Shown piece by piece: positions 26,549 to 39,400 of a DNA stretch of 64,000 bases. Under the pieces are notes generated by a model. The model was given only the letters and a program-made list of their open reading frames with translations. It did no database searches and was not told the origin of the DNA. The stretch is from assembly GCA_003024785.1 (NCBI GenBank), contig PUQB01000019.1:991002-1055001 (forward strand), read 5' to 3'. Source of the stretch: Selaginella tamariscina (lineage: Eukaryota; Streptophyta; Lycopodiopsida; Selaginellales; Selaginellaceae). The translations under genes were made by a program, and so were the position numbers. Position 1 is the first letter of the stretch, and the number at the start of each line of letters is the position of its first letter.

Positions 26549-28156
26549 ATGCGTTTGTTTCTTCTATTCATCTCCTTGCTGCCTTATGTTCTGGGCGCAT
26601 GCTCGAATCATCAATGTAAGGTAAGTTATGCATAATTTATATAATAATTGATTTCACATAATTATATCATTGATTAAGTTATATATGTTATACATTTTGT
26701 TTATAGCTCAAAGATAAAGTGCTCCACTAACCAAGACTGTGGATCCGGACTCTACTGCAGCTCCTGTGTCGCGTCGCAGCGTATATGCATCCGAAGCAAC
26801 GCATCTGTTACGGTGTGTGTGTGCGTGTGTAGATAGATAGATATAGATACACACACACACACAAATATATACTTGTCTGTACATTTAATCTATATATTCA
26901 TATTATATAAAATGTTAAATATATTTAAATACTATATATTTTTGAAAATAGATTTAATATAATATTAAATATATTGCAATTTTTAAAGTCTAGGACGGAC
27001 TTACCGTTCAACAAGTATGCATGGTTAACTACACATAACTCTTTCGCAATCTCTTCGGAGAAACCCCGTTTCCCTGTTCCAGACTGGCCCCAGTAAACCA
27101 AGAGGATAGTGTTACAAGTCAGCTACAGGTACACACACGCGCGCACACACACACTTATATATTTTAATAAATATATATAATAATGCAGAATGGAGTAAGA
27201 GGTTTAATGCTGGACTTTTATGATTTTCAAAATGATATTTGGTTATGCCACTCTTTTGGAGGAAACTGCTATCCATTCACTGCATTTGTAAGTTTAATTA
27301 ACTTAATAACTAATAAAACAGTTTTATTAATTATTTATTAAATATATATTATTAATATAAGTTATTAATTATTTATTAAATATATGTTTATTAATATAGA
27401 GGCCTGCAGTGGAGACATTAAAAGAAGTGAACGTATTTCTTACAGCAAATCCAAATGAGATAGTTACAATCTTTATTGAGGATTATGTTAAAACAACAAA
27501 TGGATTAATTAACGTGTTTAAGGCTGCTGGATTAGATAGATTCTGGTATCCAGTTTCGAATATGCCCAAGTCCGGTGAAGACTGGCCAACATTAGCACAA
27601 ATGATATCGACTAATCACAGGTTAATTGTGTTTACTTCTTCAAAGTCTAAGGAAGATAGTGAAGGTGTTGCTTATCAATGGAGATACACATCAGAAAACC
27701 AATGTAAGCATATACACACACAGGTGTGTGCGTGTGTGTGTGTGATTATTAATATGATTATGTATGATTTATTATTGTAGATGGTGATGACAGTATACAA
27801 GCGGGAACTTGTACAAACCGTGCAGAGTCGCCGAGTTTAACATCGAAAACAGTTTCCCTCTTTGTGGAAAACTATTTCCCAACGACGCCCTCTGAGATTA
27901 CAGAATGCAAGATTCACAACCAGGGGCTGCTTGATATGTTAGATGTTTGTGCAAAGGCTGCAGGGAATAGATATGCAAATTTTTTAGCTGTAAATTTCTA
28001 TAAGGTAAATTAACTAATTAAATTATTAATTATAGTTAATTAATAATATTTAATTATTTTATTTATTTATTATTTTTGCAGAAAAGTGAAGGCGGGGGAG
28101 TTTTCCAGGCTGTTGATGTTGTTCAAGCAAAGTTGTCGAGTGTTAAATCAATTTAA
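26549..28156 (+). CDS. Secreted PI-PLC X domain-containing protein (plant type)
   Basis: Exons at about 26549-26620, 26707-26812, 26989-27128, 27189-27287, 27400-27703, 27781-28004 and 28082-28156. A signal peptide (MRLFLLFISLLPYVLGAC) leads into a Cys-rich segment (CSTNQDCGSGLYCSSC), then the X-domain: WLTTHNSFA with the first catalytic His, VRGLMLDFYDF, WLCHSF with the second His, NPNEIVTIFIEDYV, NHRLIVFTS, and AYQWRYTSENQYG. It ends in VNFYKKSEGGGVFQAVDVV. There is no Y or C2 domain, as in plant At5g67130-like proteins, so it need not be a classical phospholipase C. The exon 1/2 phase is off by one and exon 3 has one slip in a C-rich run near 27070; otherwise the frame is open. Confidence 0.87.
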
Positions 28157-28935
28157 AAAATACATATATATAGACTCTTGCTCCCTGTTTTACACAAAGA
28201 ATCTTCTTTATATATATATATATATATATACATATGTGTGTGTGTGCGTGCGTGTGCGTGGAATCATTTGTGGAGTATTTAACTATGATATTGTAATAAA
28301 CAAGCAAAACGTTTCTTAAGCATATAAATGTGCTTAAACTAAGGGAAAACAGGTGAATATACCAATTAATAATAAATTAACCAATGCCTGGATTCGAACC
28401 CGGAACTGCCGTACTGATAAAAATGTGATTACAGTACGGTCTTTTTAGGGTTCTTCGCGAGAAGGAGCTGCAGGTAGCCAATCGATTTCATCGGCGCCAG
28501 GAACGCGGCGGTAAGTAGCGATTTCTTCATCAGGCATCGCATTACATAGCACCCAGAGCAGCGGATTTCATAGGGTTCATGTTTTCCTGTTCAATCCATG
28601 GCGATGGTCATGCCGCTGCATAGGTTTTCTGCTGGTTTTCAATAGAGAATCCACAAATTTCAGATGTGTAGATTACGGGCAGAAACACAGCACAGAATAG
28701 ATGCATTAGAACATCCATTAGGTCATCTTTTGGGTACAAGCGGAAACCTCAATCTATGGCGGCCGCTACATTCCAGTACAAAGAATGCATAATTTTCAAG
28801 TCTTGATGGGTAGATTATGGATAGGCCGCTGCATGTATACTTGAAGCATTCCAGTACTGGGTTTCAGGAAGTCTTAGGTATTCGTTTGATGTATAAGCAG
28901 GGTCGTTGTTTACGCAGAACACAGGAAGAAAAGAG
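28157..28935 (+). promoter_or_regulatory. API5 upstream region with probable 5' UTR intron
   Basis: A non-coding exon near 28440-28510 ends GGCG before GTAAGTAGCG, and an acceptor AACACAG near 28923 lies about 12 bp before the API5 ATG. This suggests a 5' UTR intron of about 410 bp, common in plant housekeeping genes. A hairpin with an 8-bp stem CCGTACTG/CAGTACGG and a TTCGAA T-loop-like motif lie near 28390-28440. Confidence 0.45.
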
Positions 28936-31935
28936 ATGGCTAATGCAGACGAGAAGTCCGTGATTGACATGTTGTATGAGTATGGGGAACGACTTAGTAG
29001 TTCTCAAGATAAATCGAAGGTGTGTATATGTTTTGAGTTATATGGGGGGGAACTTACAATAATCTATGATTGAAGCAGAATGAAAGTGATTATCTCGGGA
29101 TTATTGAAGCAGCGAAATCGGCAGGCAACACTAAGGTGAAGCAACTTGCTGCCCAGCTCATTCCCCGGTTCTTCAAGTTCTTCCCCAATCTCTCTGCGCG
29201 AAGTCTGGAAGCTCAGCTAGATTTATGTGAAGAAAACGAGTTGGGGGTACGTCTTAATTATGTTCGCTGTTTAATCAATTTTATATACATTTGGAGTCAA
29301 TGCATACATGATTTAGTTGTTTTAAATATAAATTTTTCTTTTGGTTTTTAGTATTTGCTGACAAATCAGGGTCTGTATAACAGAACTGTCCCCTGCTATA
29401 TAAAAATTTGTGTTTTTACTGTGTGTATTGGTTTTCAGATTACGGTACAAGCAGTGAGAGGACTTGCTACCATTTGCAAAGACTCGAAGGACATGCTGCC
29501 AAAGGTTGCGGATGTGTTAGGACAGCTTCTTGCGACAGGTGCGCCTATATAAGTTTGATGGTTTTAACTGTATGCATATAATATAAGTACACACACGCAT
29601 AGTAACTAAAACCTTCACTTTTATGCCAGACGAACCTCTTGAGAAGGATGCGGTCCAGAAGTCTCTTATGTCTATTCTGAGACAAGATGCCAAAGGTAAA
29701 GATAAACATAAGTAAACATTGAAGTATATTAAATTTGATACTGAATTTGCTGGTATTTATATACAGCCACTCTTACGGCATTGTTTAAACACGTGGAGAC
29801 AGCGATGAGAATCTCCGGGAAAGAGTGCTTTCTTTTCTACGTGATAAGGTTTGTTCTAAATAGATTATACTAATGCGCTAGATTAGATAATTAACAGTGT
29901 TCAACCAGGTCTTCCCTTTGAAAAATGAGATTATCCAACCACAAGAGGAGATGGAACGACATATCACCGACCTCGTCAAAAAGGTTATAATAATGTGTGT
30001 GTGAGAGAGAGAGGTGTGCATTACGTTTTGTACATCTAAACTTCGTTATTTCAACAGTGCTTGCAAGATGTCACGGGTGCAGAATTCAAAATGTTCATGG
30101 AGTTTTTGAAGAGTCTTAGTATTTTTGGCGAGAACGCTCCACAGGAACGAGTTCAGGAATTATTGGAGATTGTTGAGTCACAAGCGGATTTAGATGCTCA
30201 GTTTAAGGTATTGTATACATATAATATAATATATATATAGTATATGTGTGTGTGTTGTAGTCGTTCGATCTTAATTTCTTAAGCCTCAATATATATATAT
30301 AGATAGATAGATAGATAGATACATCTAGCACAGCATAATATTTAAGTAGTACATGATAATAATGAAACCTTGCTACTTACAGGTTGAAGACACTGACCAC
30401 ATTGATCGGTTACTGGCTTGTTTGTACATGTCTATTCCCTTCTATTCGGTACGTGTATGTGCGTCTGTGTATCCAGCTGTGCAGATCACACTAAACTCTT
30501 GTTTGAATATAAACATAATGCGTGGTGCATTTTGTTTTGTATGCATTGTTTTCGTATTCTTAAGTTTGGATTTTTACAGCGTGGAGCTTCTAACAGCAAA
30601 TTTCTTAACTACATCAATAGGAATCTGTTTCCCGCATTTGACAAGGTACTTCAATTTATTGGTATAAATACCATATGTACTGTGTGTGTGTGTGTTATAT
30701 AATATGTTTATATGCATGTACGTGTATATATAACGTCTATTATTACATTGCAGCTTCCAGAAGATAAGAAGACGGAACTGCTGAAGAAAATAGCAGAGAG
30801 CGTGCAATATTGTTCACCCCAAGATGCCAGGAATCTTCTTCCGAATATTGTGCAGCTTTTGAAGGTACTTTTGCACATGTACACGTTACATCGTGTGTAT
30901 ATACACATATATATATAATGCTAATACACATACACATACACATACATATATGGTGTTATATGTGGATGCAGAAGTACATCCGAAGAGGAAGACACTGGAA
31001 GAATTCAACTATCTGCACTTGAATGTTTACTATTTGCTTTCACCAGCTTGCTCACAAGGTTCTCTCTCCCTCTCTCTCTCTGTATTGGAGTTTATGATAA
31101 TTAAATATATATGTAATATTATGGTAGATATGCGTGTATGTATACATATATAGACAATATACATACGGATGCTTACATCTCTTGTTTGTTCAGTCACCAA
31201 ATTCCACCAATAGTCTCTGCGGATACAAGATTGTGACTGGCCAACCGTCTGATCGTCTTGGAGAAGATTTTAGTGACCTTTACAAAGATTTAATAGAAAG
31301 GTACGTGTAGTAAATACGTTAGAGTCTTTGATAAACACATACATTGTTTATACCATATATTAATGCTGTATATTTATAACAAGGCTGGAGGTTACTGAAA
31401 CGCTATCTAAGTCGACAAAAGCGAAAATTAACACAGGAATGAACAAAGTGGTAGGCAAGGACGATGCAGAAGCAGTAAGTATTAGAATCCAAGTAAACTG
31501 ATTACAAACATCTCCAATATTACTCTAACAACATTTCTATATACATAAAGCAGTAATTTATAAAGTTTTCTGTTGTTTAGAAAGCGAAAAAAACAGCATG
31601 CTTAATTGGTTTACGCTCTTTGCAACAACATCTCAAGTTGGCTGAGGTAAATTAATGGGTAAATAAGTTTATAGACATTAAACAACTCTTAATACTGATT
31701 AATACTTTACTGCAGCCGTTAAAGCAAAGAGCACCGGTATTTCTTGGTGGGTCGGCGAATTTTAATCCATCGTGGAAAGAGACTACAAAAGGAGCACCTC
31801 AAGCTAACTCTTCACCAACCACAGGGTAAGCACTCTCCTCTCTTCTTATATATATGTGTGTCTGTGTGTGTGTCAATAGTGATGTAAAGTTTACATCAAT
31901 ATGGCTATATATGATGTCTACATCATAAACCACAT

Positions 31936-31993
<58 letters not shown>

Positions 31994-32329
31994 GGAGAGA
32001 AGAGAAGAGAGAGAGAGAGACACACACACACAAGAATATTATTCATTTTTTTTTATATACACACACACAATGCCGTTTAAGATGCTAATTAATTGTGTAT
32101 GTTAAAGGTTAAGCGTGCTAATGCGGCCAGTAATGGAAGTGGGAACAAAGAGGCCAAGAATGGACCAAAACCAGCTACAGCTAAACAGGGCAATAGCGGG
32201 GGTGTCGAGGGAAGCGTGGGGTGTCAAGGGGAAGTGGGGATTTCTAGGGGAAGAAGGGGGTGGCGAGGGGGCCGTGGCAGGGAAGGGGTGGTAAACTGGA
32301 CAATGTATACGAACAAGAAACGCAGTTAA
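28936..32329 (+). CDS. API5: Apoptosis inhibitor 5 (API5) family protein
   Basis: Sixteen exons run from 28936-29019 (MANADEKSVIDMLYEYGERL) to 32108-32329. The helical HEAT/ARM-like array is readable throughout: KVKQLAAQLIPRFFKFFPNL, VFPLKNEIIQPQEEMERHIT, DVTGAEFKMFMEFLKSL, ADLDAQFKVEDTDHIDRLL, NSLCGYKIVTGQPSDRLGED. The C-terminal tail is Gly/Arg-rich (GRRGWRGGRGR) after a basic KRANAASNGSGN region that could serve as a nuclear signal. Length and order match the plant API5 family, nuclear proteins linked to cell-death control and, in rice tapetum, to a helicase partner. One-base slips occur in exon 5 (near 29803), exon 11 (near 31010) and at the exon 15/16 junction. The start is the ATG at the head of the conserved N-terminus. 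Confidence 0.93.
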
Positions 32330-32770
32330 CAAGGTTTGTTTATCATTAATCTCTGCTAATTCTTGACTAACAAGGACTATAAGAAGAGCGGTTTTTGGTG
32401 ACTAACTTATATTGATATTCCTTTCGAGCATCATTCTTTTTATTTGTATTTCTATATCTAATATTAATATGATCCATATCAATCTCTGCTTGTTATCTCT
32501 CTCTCTTACACGCGCACGCACGCACACACAGCTTTGGGATATTATAATATGCTATTCTTATCTAAATTTCCACTAGTGACTTTATAATAAATATTCTAAT
32601 TTTAAAACACTAATCAAATCATATATAATATATGATGTGTGCCATGTGGCCACTTGTTCAGTGCGTTGGCGGGTTACTATTCGTCCGCGTGGCAGCGGAT
32701 CCTGTAAATATGTATATTGGCAGATAGATGTTCATCTTCTGATTTTTGTGTGTTTTAAAGGCATATAAAT

Positions 32771-33435
32771 ATGTCTTCTATGATGCAAAAGATCGGTGAG
32801 AAGCTCCACATTGGTGGGCAAAGGAAGGCTACTGCTCCGTACACTGCGTACGGTGCTCCACATGGTACAAGTGTGTGTGTGCGTGTGCGTGTGCGTGGAG
32901 AGAGAGAGTGTATCATTATCTCAGAGTGATAAGTGAGTGAGTGAGTGATAAACCACTTACAAATGATCTTTCCTCTTTCTGGTGTTTAATGCGCCATTGC
33001 GTGTGCGTGTGCGTGTGCGTGTGCGTGTGCGTGTGCGTGTGCGTGTGCGTGCGTGTGTGAGAGATAAACCAATTAACAATGATTTGCGTACATAGGCATA
33101 TGATGCTCCGCATGTGTGTGTTAATCTTCTCGACGTATTCCGTGCGTGCGTGCGTGCGTGCATTTGTGTGTGTGTGTGCCGCTAAACATGGTGAGACGTC
33201 CTCAAATGTATCTTCTCATGTGTACACCAACTTGAAATATGTGTTGTACGACACACTCACACTGAGCGTGTGTATTGTAGTACATACCACCGAGCAAAGG
33301 TGCCCATGGTGGGCAAGTGACCACCACTACATCACCACGCAGGGGAAGAAACACGAGGGACTGATTGACAAGCTTAAGAAGAAGAAGAAGAAGGAACGTA
33401 AGGAGCACAAGAAGAGAGGCAGTGACTCCGACTAG
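32771..33435 (+). CDS. KS-type small dehydrin (HIRD11-like)
   Basis: Exon 1 (32771-32864) begins MSSMMQKIGEKLHIGG, the conserved N-terminus of KS-type dehydrins, and continues through APYTAYGAPHG. Short exons probably follow around 33098-33115 (AYDAPH again) and 33178-33192, separated by simple-repeat introns. The last exon (about 33275-33435) has GQVTTTT, then the K-segment-like KKHEGLIDKL and a poly-Lys/Glu tail ending SDSD. These disordered proteins bind metals and membranes during drying and cold. The frame in the final exon slips once near 33335. Middle exon borders are uncertain. Together with the LEA_4 gene 13 kb away it adds a second desiccation protein to the gene island. Confidence 0.75.
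33000..33056. repeat. (GTGTGC)n hexamer array in the dehydrin gene
   Basis: About nine near-perfect GTGTGC units lie in an intron. Related GTGCGT-type tracts are at 32872-32896 and 33140-33180. Confidence 0.95.
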
Positions 33436-36217
33436 AATGTGTTATCTCTCTCTCTACCTGTTGTTTCATTTATATCTGGTATAACTCTTTAAGTAATTAA
33501 CAACATCATTAAGATGTAATAAATAATATTAAATTTATTATTAATAAAATGTGATTCACAAATGAGAATCTATACTTTTCTTTAGAGGTTATTTTTGAGT
33601 TTTAAAATCACTTTAATCCTTTAATACTTCCGTATGTTTATGTTTATTTCTTTTCTTTTTCTTTTTTTATCTTTTTTATAAATGCTAAAATATTAAAAAA
33701 ATCATTAAAATTAAATGTGCTTAATTGGTTAGCAAAGGCAAGCAACACAACAAATTCTTCTGAAAATAATATGGTACGCACTCTGTGTTGTATAAGCGAA
33801 TATCATATGTCATATTAGTACGACTTCTTAACTTTATGTATACACGTGTTTATAAGAAAATTCTATGATTTAGTTGAATGAAGCAAATAAAACTTATTAT
33901 TATTTAAATAGATTTTTAATTTGGAATTCATACCACAGTTTAAATTATATAATATAAAGTTTTAATCTTACATTGGAGATTGTTTTTATAGTTTAGCTAA
34001 TAAATTTTCTTTTATCCACCCGTACTTAATGATATTATCTTGAAATCTTTATTTAAAGTTTCATTATGTTCAAGTTTTAGAAATATAATAATTAATTTAT
34101 TTTTTTTTGTTTCAATTCTGAAGTGAAACAAAATGAAGTTATTACGTGGGTACATAAATATTATGAATAATTAGATATTAATAAATGCCATAATTGTTAA
34201 CATATTTATATTATATTATATATGTATTTGATTATTTTTGGATTTTAATAAATTGATAATAATTTAATTTTTTTTAAAGATGATTCAAATATTTAAAGTT
34301 TTTAACTAGTAACAAAATTAACCATAAAAGATATTCTTTTTCTTTAGTTTCTAAATTAGATTCATTTTTGTTTTGTAATATATATAAATTTCTTCTTAAT
34401 TAATAATTTTAAATCAATATATAAAAAAAGAGCTTTGAACTTCACTTATGATTTATAACTTGTATCTGAGTTCTTGTTCGAATGCAGTCCGAAATAAGAT
34501 TAAATACTTTCACATATAATATTATTTTACTTGTTTTATATGCATTTACATTTTTTAAAATTTTAATTTATAGATAAAAGAGAATTAGTTTTAGTTATAG
34601 TGGTAATAATGACAAACTGCAAATATCATTTTTTAATTTCATAATGTATTTATATCATTTTTATTATGATAAAACAATATTAAAGAATAAATATTAATAT
34701 AATAAAATAACTTTTATATTTTACAAATACATATTAGACATTCTCGTTTTAAGATTATATAAGCATTAGGTACACCTTTGTTTAAAATAATGTAATTAAC
34801 ATAAGATTAATAAAGAAACATTTTTTAACTTAATAAATACATAATGTTTTAAAATATGTTATAAGACTTGTCAATTATAAAACACATCATTTAATGTGTT
34901 TAAACCTTATTATTGCATTGTGAAATAAAAAGACATAGTAATATATTTAAAATAGTTATAATGCATGTAAAAGATTATTTTTTTATTTATCACATTTTTT
35001 AAATCCTCATAAGATTATATATTTGATTCGTTTTTATGAAATGTTAAGCTTTTTAACAATATTAAAATAATAAAATACTAATATTTATTAAAGATCATGA
35101 TTTTGTTTTAAAATTAATACTTTATACTAAGTAAATTTTCGTATTCTTTTTAACAATAAAAACATATAAACATTAACTAAAGATAAAGGTGTCAAATCAA
35201 ACATATATAAAATTCTTTTAATAAAATGTGATAAATGTCTTAGAAATAATTTTAATTTTAAAAGTTAACTACATTTCTTCTTTTGTGTGTTTACGTATTT
35301 AACTTCATTAATTATATAATAATTCATTGATTTTACTTTTAAAAGAATTCTTAAATAGTTATAAGTTCATATATATATTTAATTACACATATTACTTTTA
35401 TAAATAATAAATATAGAAATAAAACATTTCACATACGTAAATTTAATAACCTTAGAAGATGTATTATTAAGGTTATAAAAGTAATGGGAAGTACTGATTG
35501 CATGAATATTTATGAATGCATTCACCAATGATAAAAACACACACACAAATTAAAAGATATTAAACGATTAATATGTAAAAGATTTATAAAAAATGGGTAA
35601 AAAAAATAAAAATGAATATAAAAAAATATTCAAAATTATAAATACGACAACTTGTTAAGTTTATTTATTTCATACACAAGACTATTTACATAATTAACAT
35701 TGAATATTTAATTTATTTGGATTAATTTCCAGTATTTGCAATTACATATATGTACAATACACATATATGATTCATGTACCCATGTACAAATATGTATATA
35801 AATTTATAGACAAGAACATTTTTATAAATGTCTTTATTAAGTGTAACCAGTGCTTCGGACATTTTCATACATGTTTAATAAGTAAGAAATTAAAAAGCTA
35901 CAAAATTTCATCTAAGTATAAATCTTATTTCACTTTTAAGTTTTATTTAAGAAATTCAGTCATAAAAATTTTAAAATAATCTAATAGTATCTTATATCTA
36001 AAGTATCAATAATAATTGCTTAAATTTATTTAAACTATTTTAATGGTTTAAAACATAGAATATGCTAATAATATTTTATTTTAAAGTAAAAAGACTTAAA
36101 TACCAATAGTAAAGTATATCTTAAAAATATATATTAATTAAATAATATTTTGTTAAGGTCGTTTTAAACTAGAAACTTACATAAATTTGAATAAGAAAAC
36201 TTTTCGTGCTTTAATAT
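33436..36217. other. AT-rich gene desert
   Basis: Low-complexity AT-rich DNA. The longest ORF (35767-35979) has no family signature; its CNQCFGHFHTC does not fit a CCHC zinc knuckle. Confidence 0.6.
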
Positions 36218-36420
36218 TGAAAGAGCAGATATATATTCAGAAATGTAAATGTATTAGCTACAAAAACCCTGCTTATATACAGGAGACCTCCTGCCACGTG
36301 GCACACATGCGACACGTGTGCACTGACACATGGCGGCCAGATCACCACCCATGTGTCACTACATGTGTGTATATACACATGCGTATATACATTACGTTAC
36401 ATAATATACAGTATCTTACA
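36218..36420 (-). repeat. 3' LTR of the Ty3 element
   Basis: Nearly identical to 40922-41122, with one small indel zone near 36307-36325 and differences near 36235-36255. It contains the same G-box and TATATAAG motifs. Confidence 0.93.
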
Positions 36421-39400
36421 TTATCCCCCCTCTGCGGTTGTGTAGATGGTGATGGATCTGATGGTCCTGGATCCGTGTGAGTTGGGCCATCTAAGGTATG
36501 ACCGAATGTAGTCAACGAGTCTCGAACGACAAACCGTTTCATTCGAACTACGTGAACTATCTCAACCTCATGAGATCCCACCAACTGTACCTGATACACC
36601 TGAGGACCAACCTTTCGGAGTACTCGGTAGGGACCAAGCCACTTATGTAATAAACCAGTTGCAAGCCCAGGTGCAGTTAGCTTGGGAAAACGTACCAGTA
36701 CTAAGTCACCGTCAGCATAGTCTGGTGGAATTTGATGTCGTGCATTGTAAGAAGATTGTTGCCGTATTTGAGCTCGACCAAGATGTTCAGCAGACTCTGC
36801 ACGCAGAAGAGGTAAGACAGCATCCAAATGTCGAGCCCACATTTTGCATCCTCGGCACGTGGCAGATTCGATGATAATCCCAATTCACTAGGCAACTTAG
36901 GATCATATCCATACAATGCCTTGAATGGAGAGATACCAATCGAACTCTGAATGCCTGTTACATAAGCAAATCTCAAGCATCGCAAATACCAATCCCAGTC
37001 AGTGTGATTGAAGTTCACATACTTCGAGATCATACCCTTGAAGGTCCGATTCAATCGCTCCACCAAACCATCAGTTTGTGGATGATATGGAGAGGCAAAT
37101 GAGTGTTTTACCCCTAACCTCTCACACAACACTCGGAATACCTCTGCAATGAAAGCGGGGCCATTATCTGATAACATCCGCTCTGGACAAGAATGCTGCA
37201 AAACCACATTATCGAACAAAAACAAAGCTGTTGACATGGCAGTTGCATCCGGAAGAGCACCAACCTCCACCCAACGAGTTAAATAATCGATACGACAATG
37301 ATGTACTGGTTACCTTGAGAAGAACGTGGAAAAGGTCCCATTAAATCCACTGCAATTAACTCAAAAGGGCGAGAGACATTGATGGATTCTAACACCCCCA
37401 TGGCCCGAGTCGTAGAGGAATTCCGAGTTTGACAAATGGGACAGCTTTGAATATACCTGATCACATCACCACGCATGCTGGCCAATAAAAGGATCTGCGG
37501 AGCTTCTCCAACACTCGTTGGTGACCAAGATGACCTCCAACAATAGGTGAATCATGATATGCTCGAAGAAGGTGTGGAACATATGTAGAGGGCAACACCA
37601 CCATCTGTCTCTGGATTTGTCCCAATAAAATACAATAAACCATCCTGAAGTCGAAACTGAGCATGATATTGTCGAAACCGGGTTCGGAAGAGGATTGCAA
37701 ACGCATCCGTAATTGCCTCGTCCATGGTTCATGTTTTTGAGCATCCTGCCACTGTTCCAAGGATGGTAAGTCGGCATCGAATACCTGAGGGGCTTGTATC
37801 AAACCGAATGCTGCAGCTACTGCATGAGCAGGCAAAGTGGAATCAGAAAGGGGTGCTCGAGAAAGTGCATCCGCATCCACCATTGTTCGCCCAGGCCTGT
37901 GCACCACCTTAAAGTTATATACTTGGAGACGTAATGCCCATCTGGCTACACGACCCACTAAATTCTTCCGTTTTAAAAGGAAGTGACAGCAGCATGATCA
38001 CACTCCAAAAGTGTTTCACTCCCATGTAAGTAGGCATGAAGTCGTTCAAAACCCCAAACAGCAGCAAGGCATTCTTTTTCAGTAGTGGAATAATTCCGCT
38101 CAGCCGGCGTGAGTACTCGACTAATGTAAGCCACCGGGTGTCGAATTGAAGAATCCACAGCATCAGTTTGCATCAATACACCACCAATACCAACATCTGA
38201 GGCATCTACTCGTAAAATGAACGGACGAGTAAAATCTGGGTATTGAAGCAATGGTGGAGTTGTCAGGAACTCTTTTAACTGGTCAAATGCCTGCTGACAC
38301 CTGCGAGTCCACCTGAAAGATACCTGTGGACGAACTAACTCCCGAAGAGGGGCAGTTCGATCAGTGAGATGATCGATGAATCGACCCAAGTACTGCACCG
38401 TGCCCAAGAAACGCTGGACTTCCTGTACTGTACGGGGACGAGGGAACTCTCGAACAGCTCGCAACTTCATTGGATCCACCTGTAAACCCTCTCGAGATAT
38501 ACGGTAACCCAAGTAAGTGGTGTCGGTCGAACCAAACACACACTTTTCAAGTTTCAACTTCAGGCCAACTTCTCGAAATCGATCAAGAACGCGCCGTACA
38601 TCACGAATGTGATCCTCCCAAGAACCAGACCCATGAATGAGCACATCGTCGATAAAATCGGCAGTGATATCAGGCATATCGGAAAGAAGCTCATCCATCA
38701 TGCGTTGAAAGGTGGCAGGAGCTGAAGTCAATCCAAAAGGCATGACCAAAAACTCGTAAAGACCAAATGGTGTCCGGAAGGCCGTTTTTGGAATATCCTC
38801 CTCAGCCATAGGAACCTGCCAATATCCTGATGCCAAATCCAACTTAGTAAACCATCGACTCTGACCCAAACGATCTAATAGATCGGCAGAGTTCGGAAGT
38901 GGATAGACATCTTTGATGGTAACATCGTTAAGAGGTCGGTAATCCACACAAAATCGGAGAGATCCATCAGGCTTGGGAACCAAATGAGGTTCACATGCCC
39001 ATGGACTCCGTGATGGACGACACACCCTTTACCAATCATATCAGTAACAGCTGTTCGCATGGCTGATAACTCCTTTGGTGACCTGCGTCGAACCGGGACT
39101 TTGAAAGGCTTTGCATTGCCGTGGGTATACAGTGTCGAGTCTTCACACGTGCACCTTGGGACAGATCAAATTTGAACAAACTTGCATACTGCTTAAGTTG
39201 TTCGATGCAGTGTGCTCGACACTCAGGTGACGGATCCGGCATTTGAACCTGTTGAGATGAACACCACCCCAAGACCGGAATCAAAGGAGCTGTATGCGTG
39301 ATACAAACAGCAACAAGCTTCTCTGGACGTAAAGGAACAGACTGCAAGACACAGACTCCAAGCGTAATACAGGAGGAGAGAGTGAAAAATCACATACCTT

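Noticed and set aside
28380-28440. tRNA-like T-arm (GGTTCGAATCC on the minus strand) beside a hairpin
   Set aside because: No acceptor stem, D-arm or anticodon arm in the right places; too little for a tRNA gene.
33000-33056. CRISPR-like regular repeats
   Set aside because: Simple hexamer array with no spacers in a plant nuclear gene.
35767-35979. ORF with CNQCFGHFHTC resembling a zinc knuckle
   Set aside because: Spacing does not fit CX2CX4HX4C and the surroundings are low-complexity AT-rich DNA.
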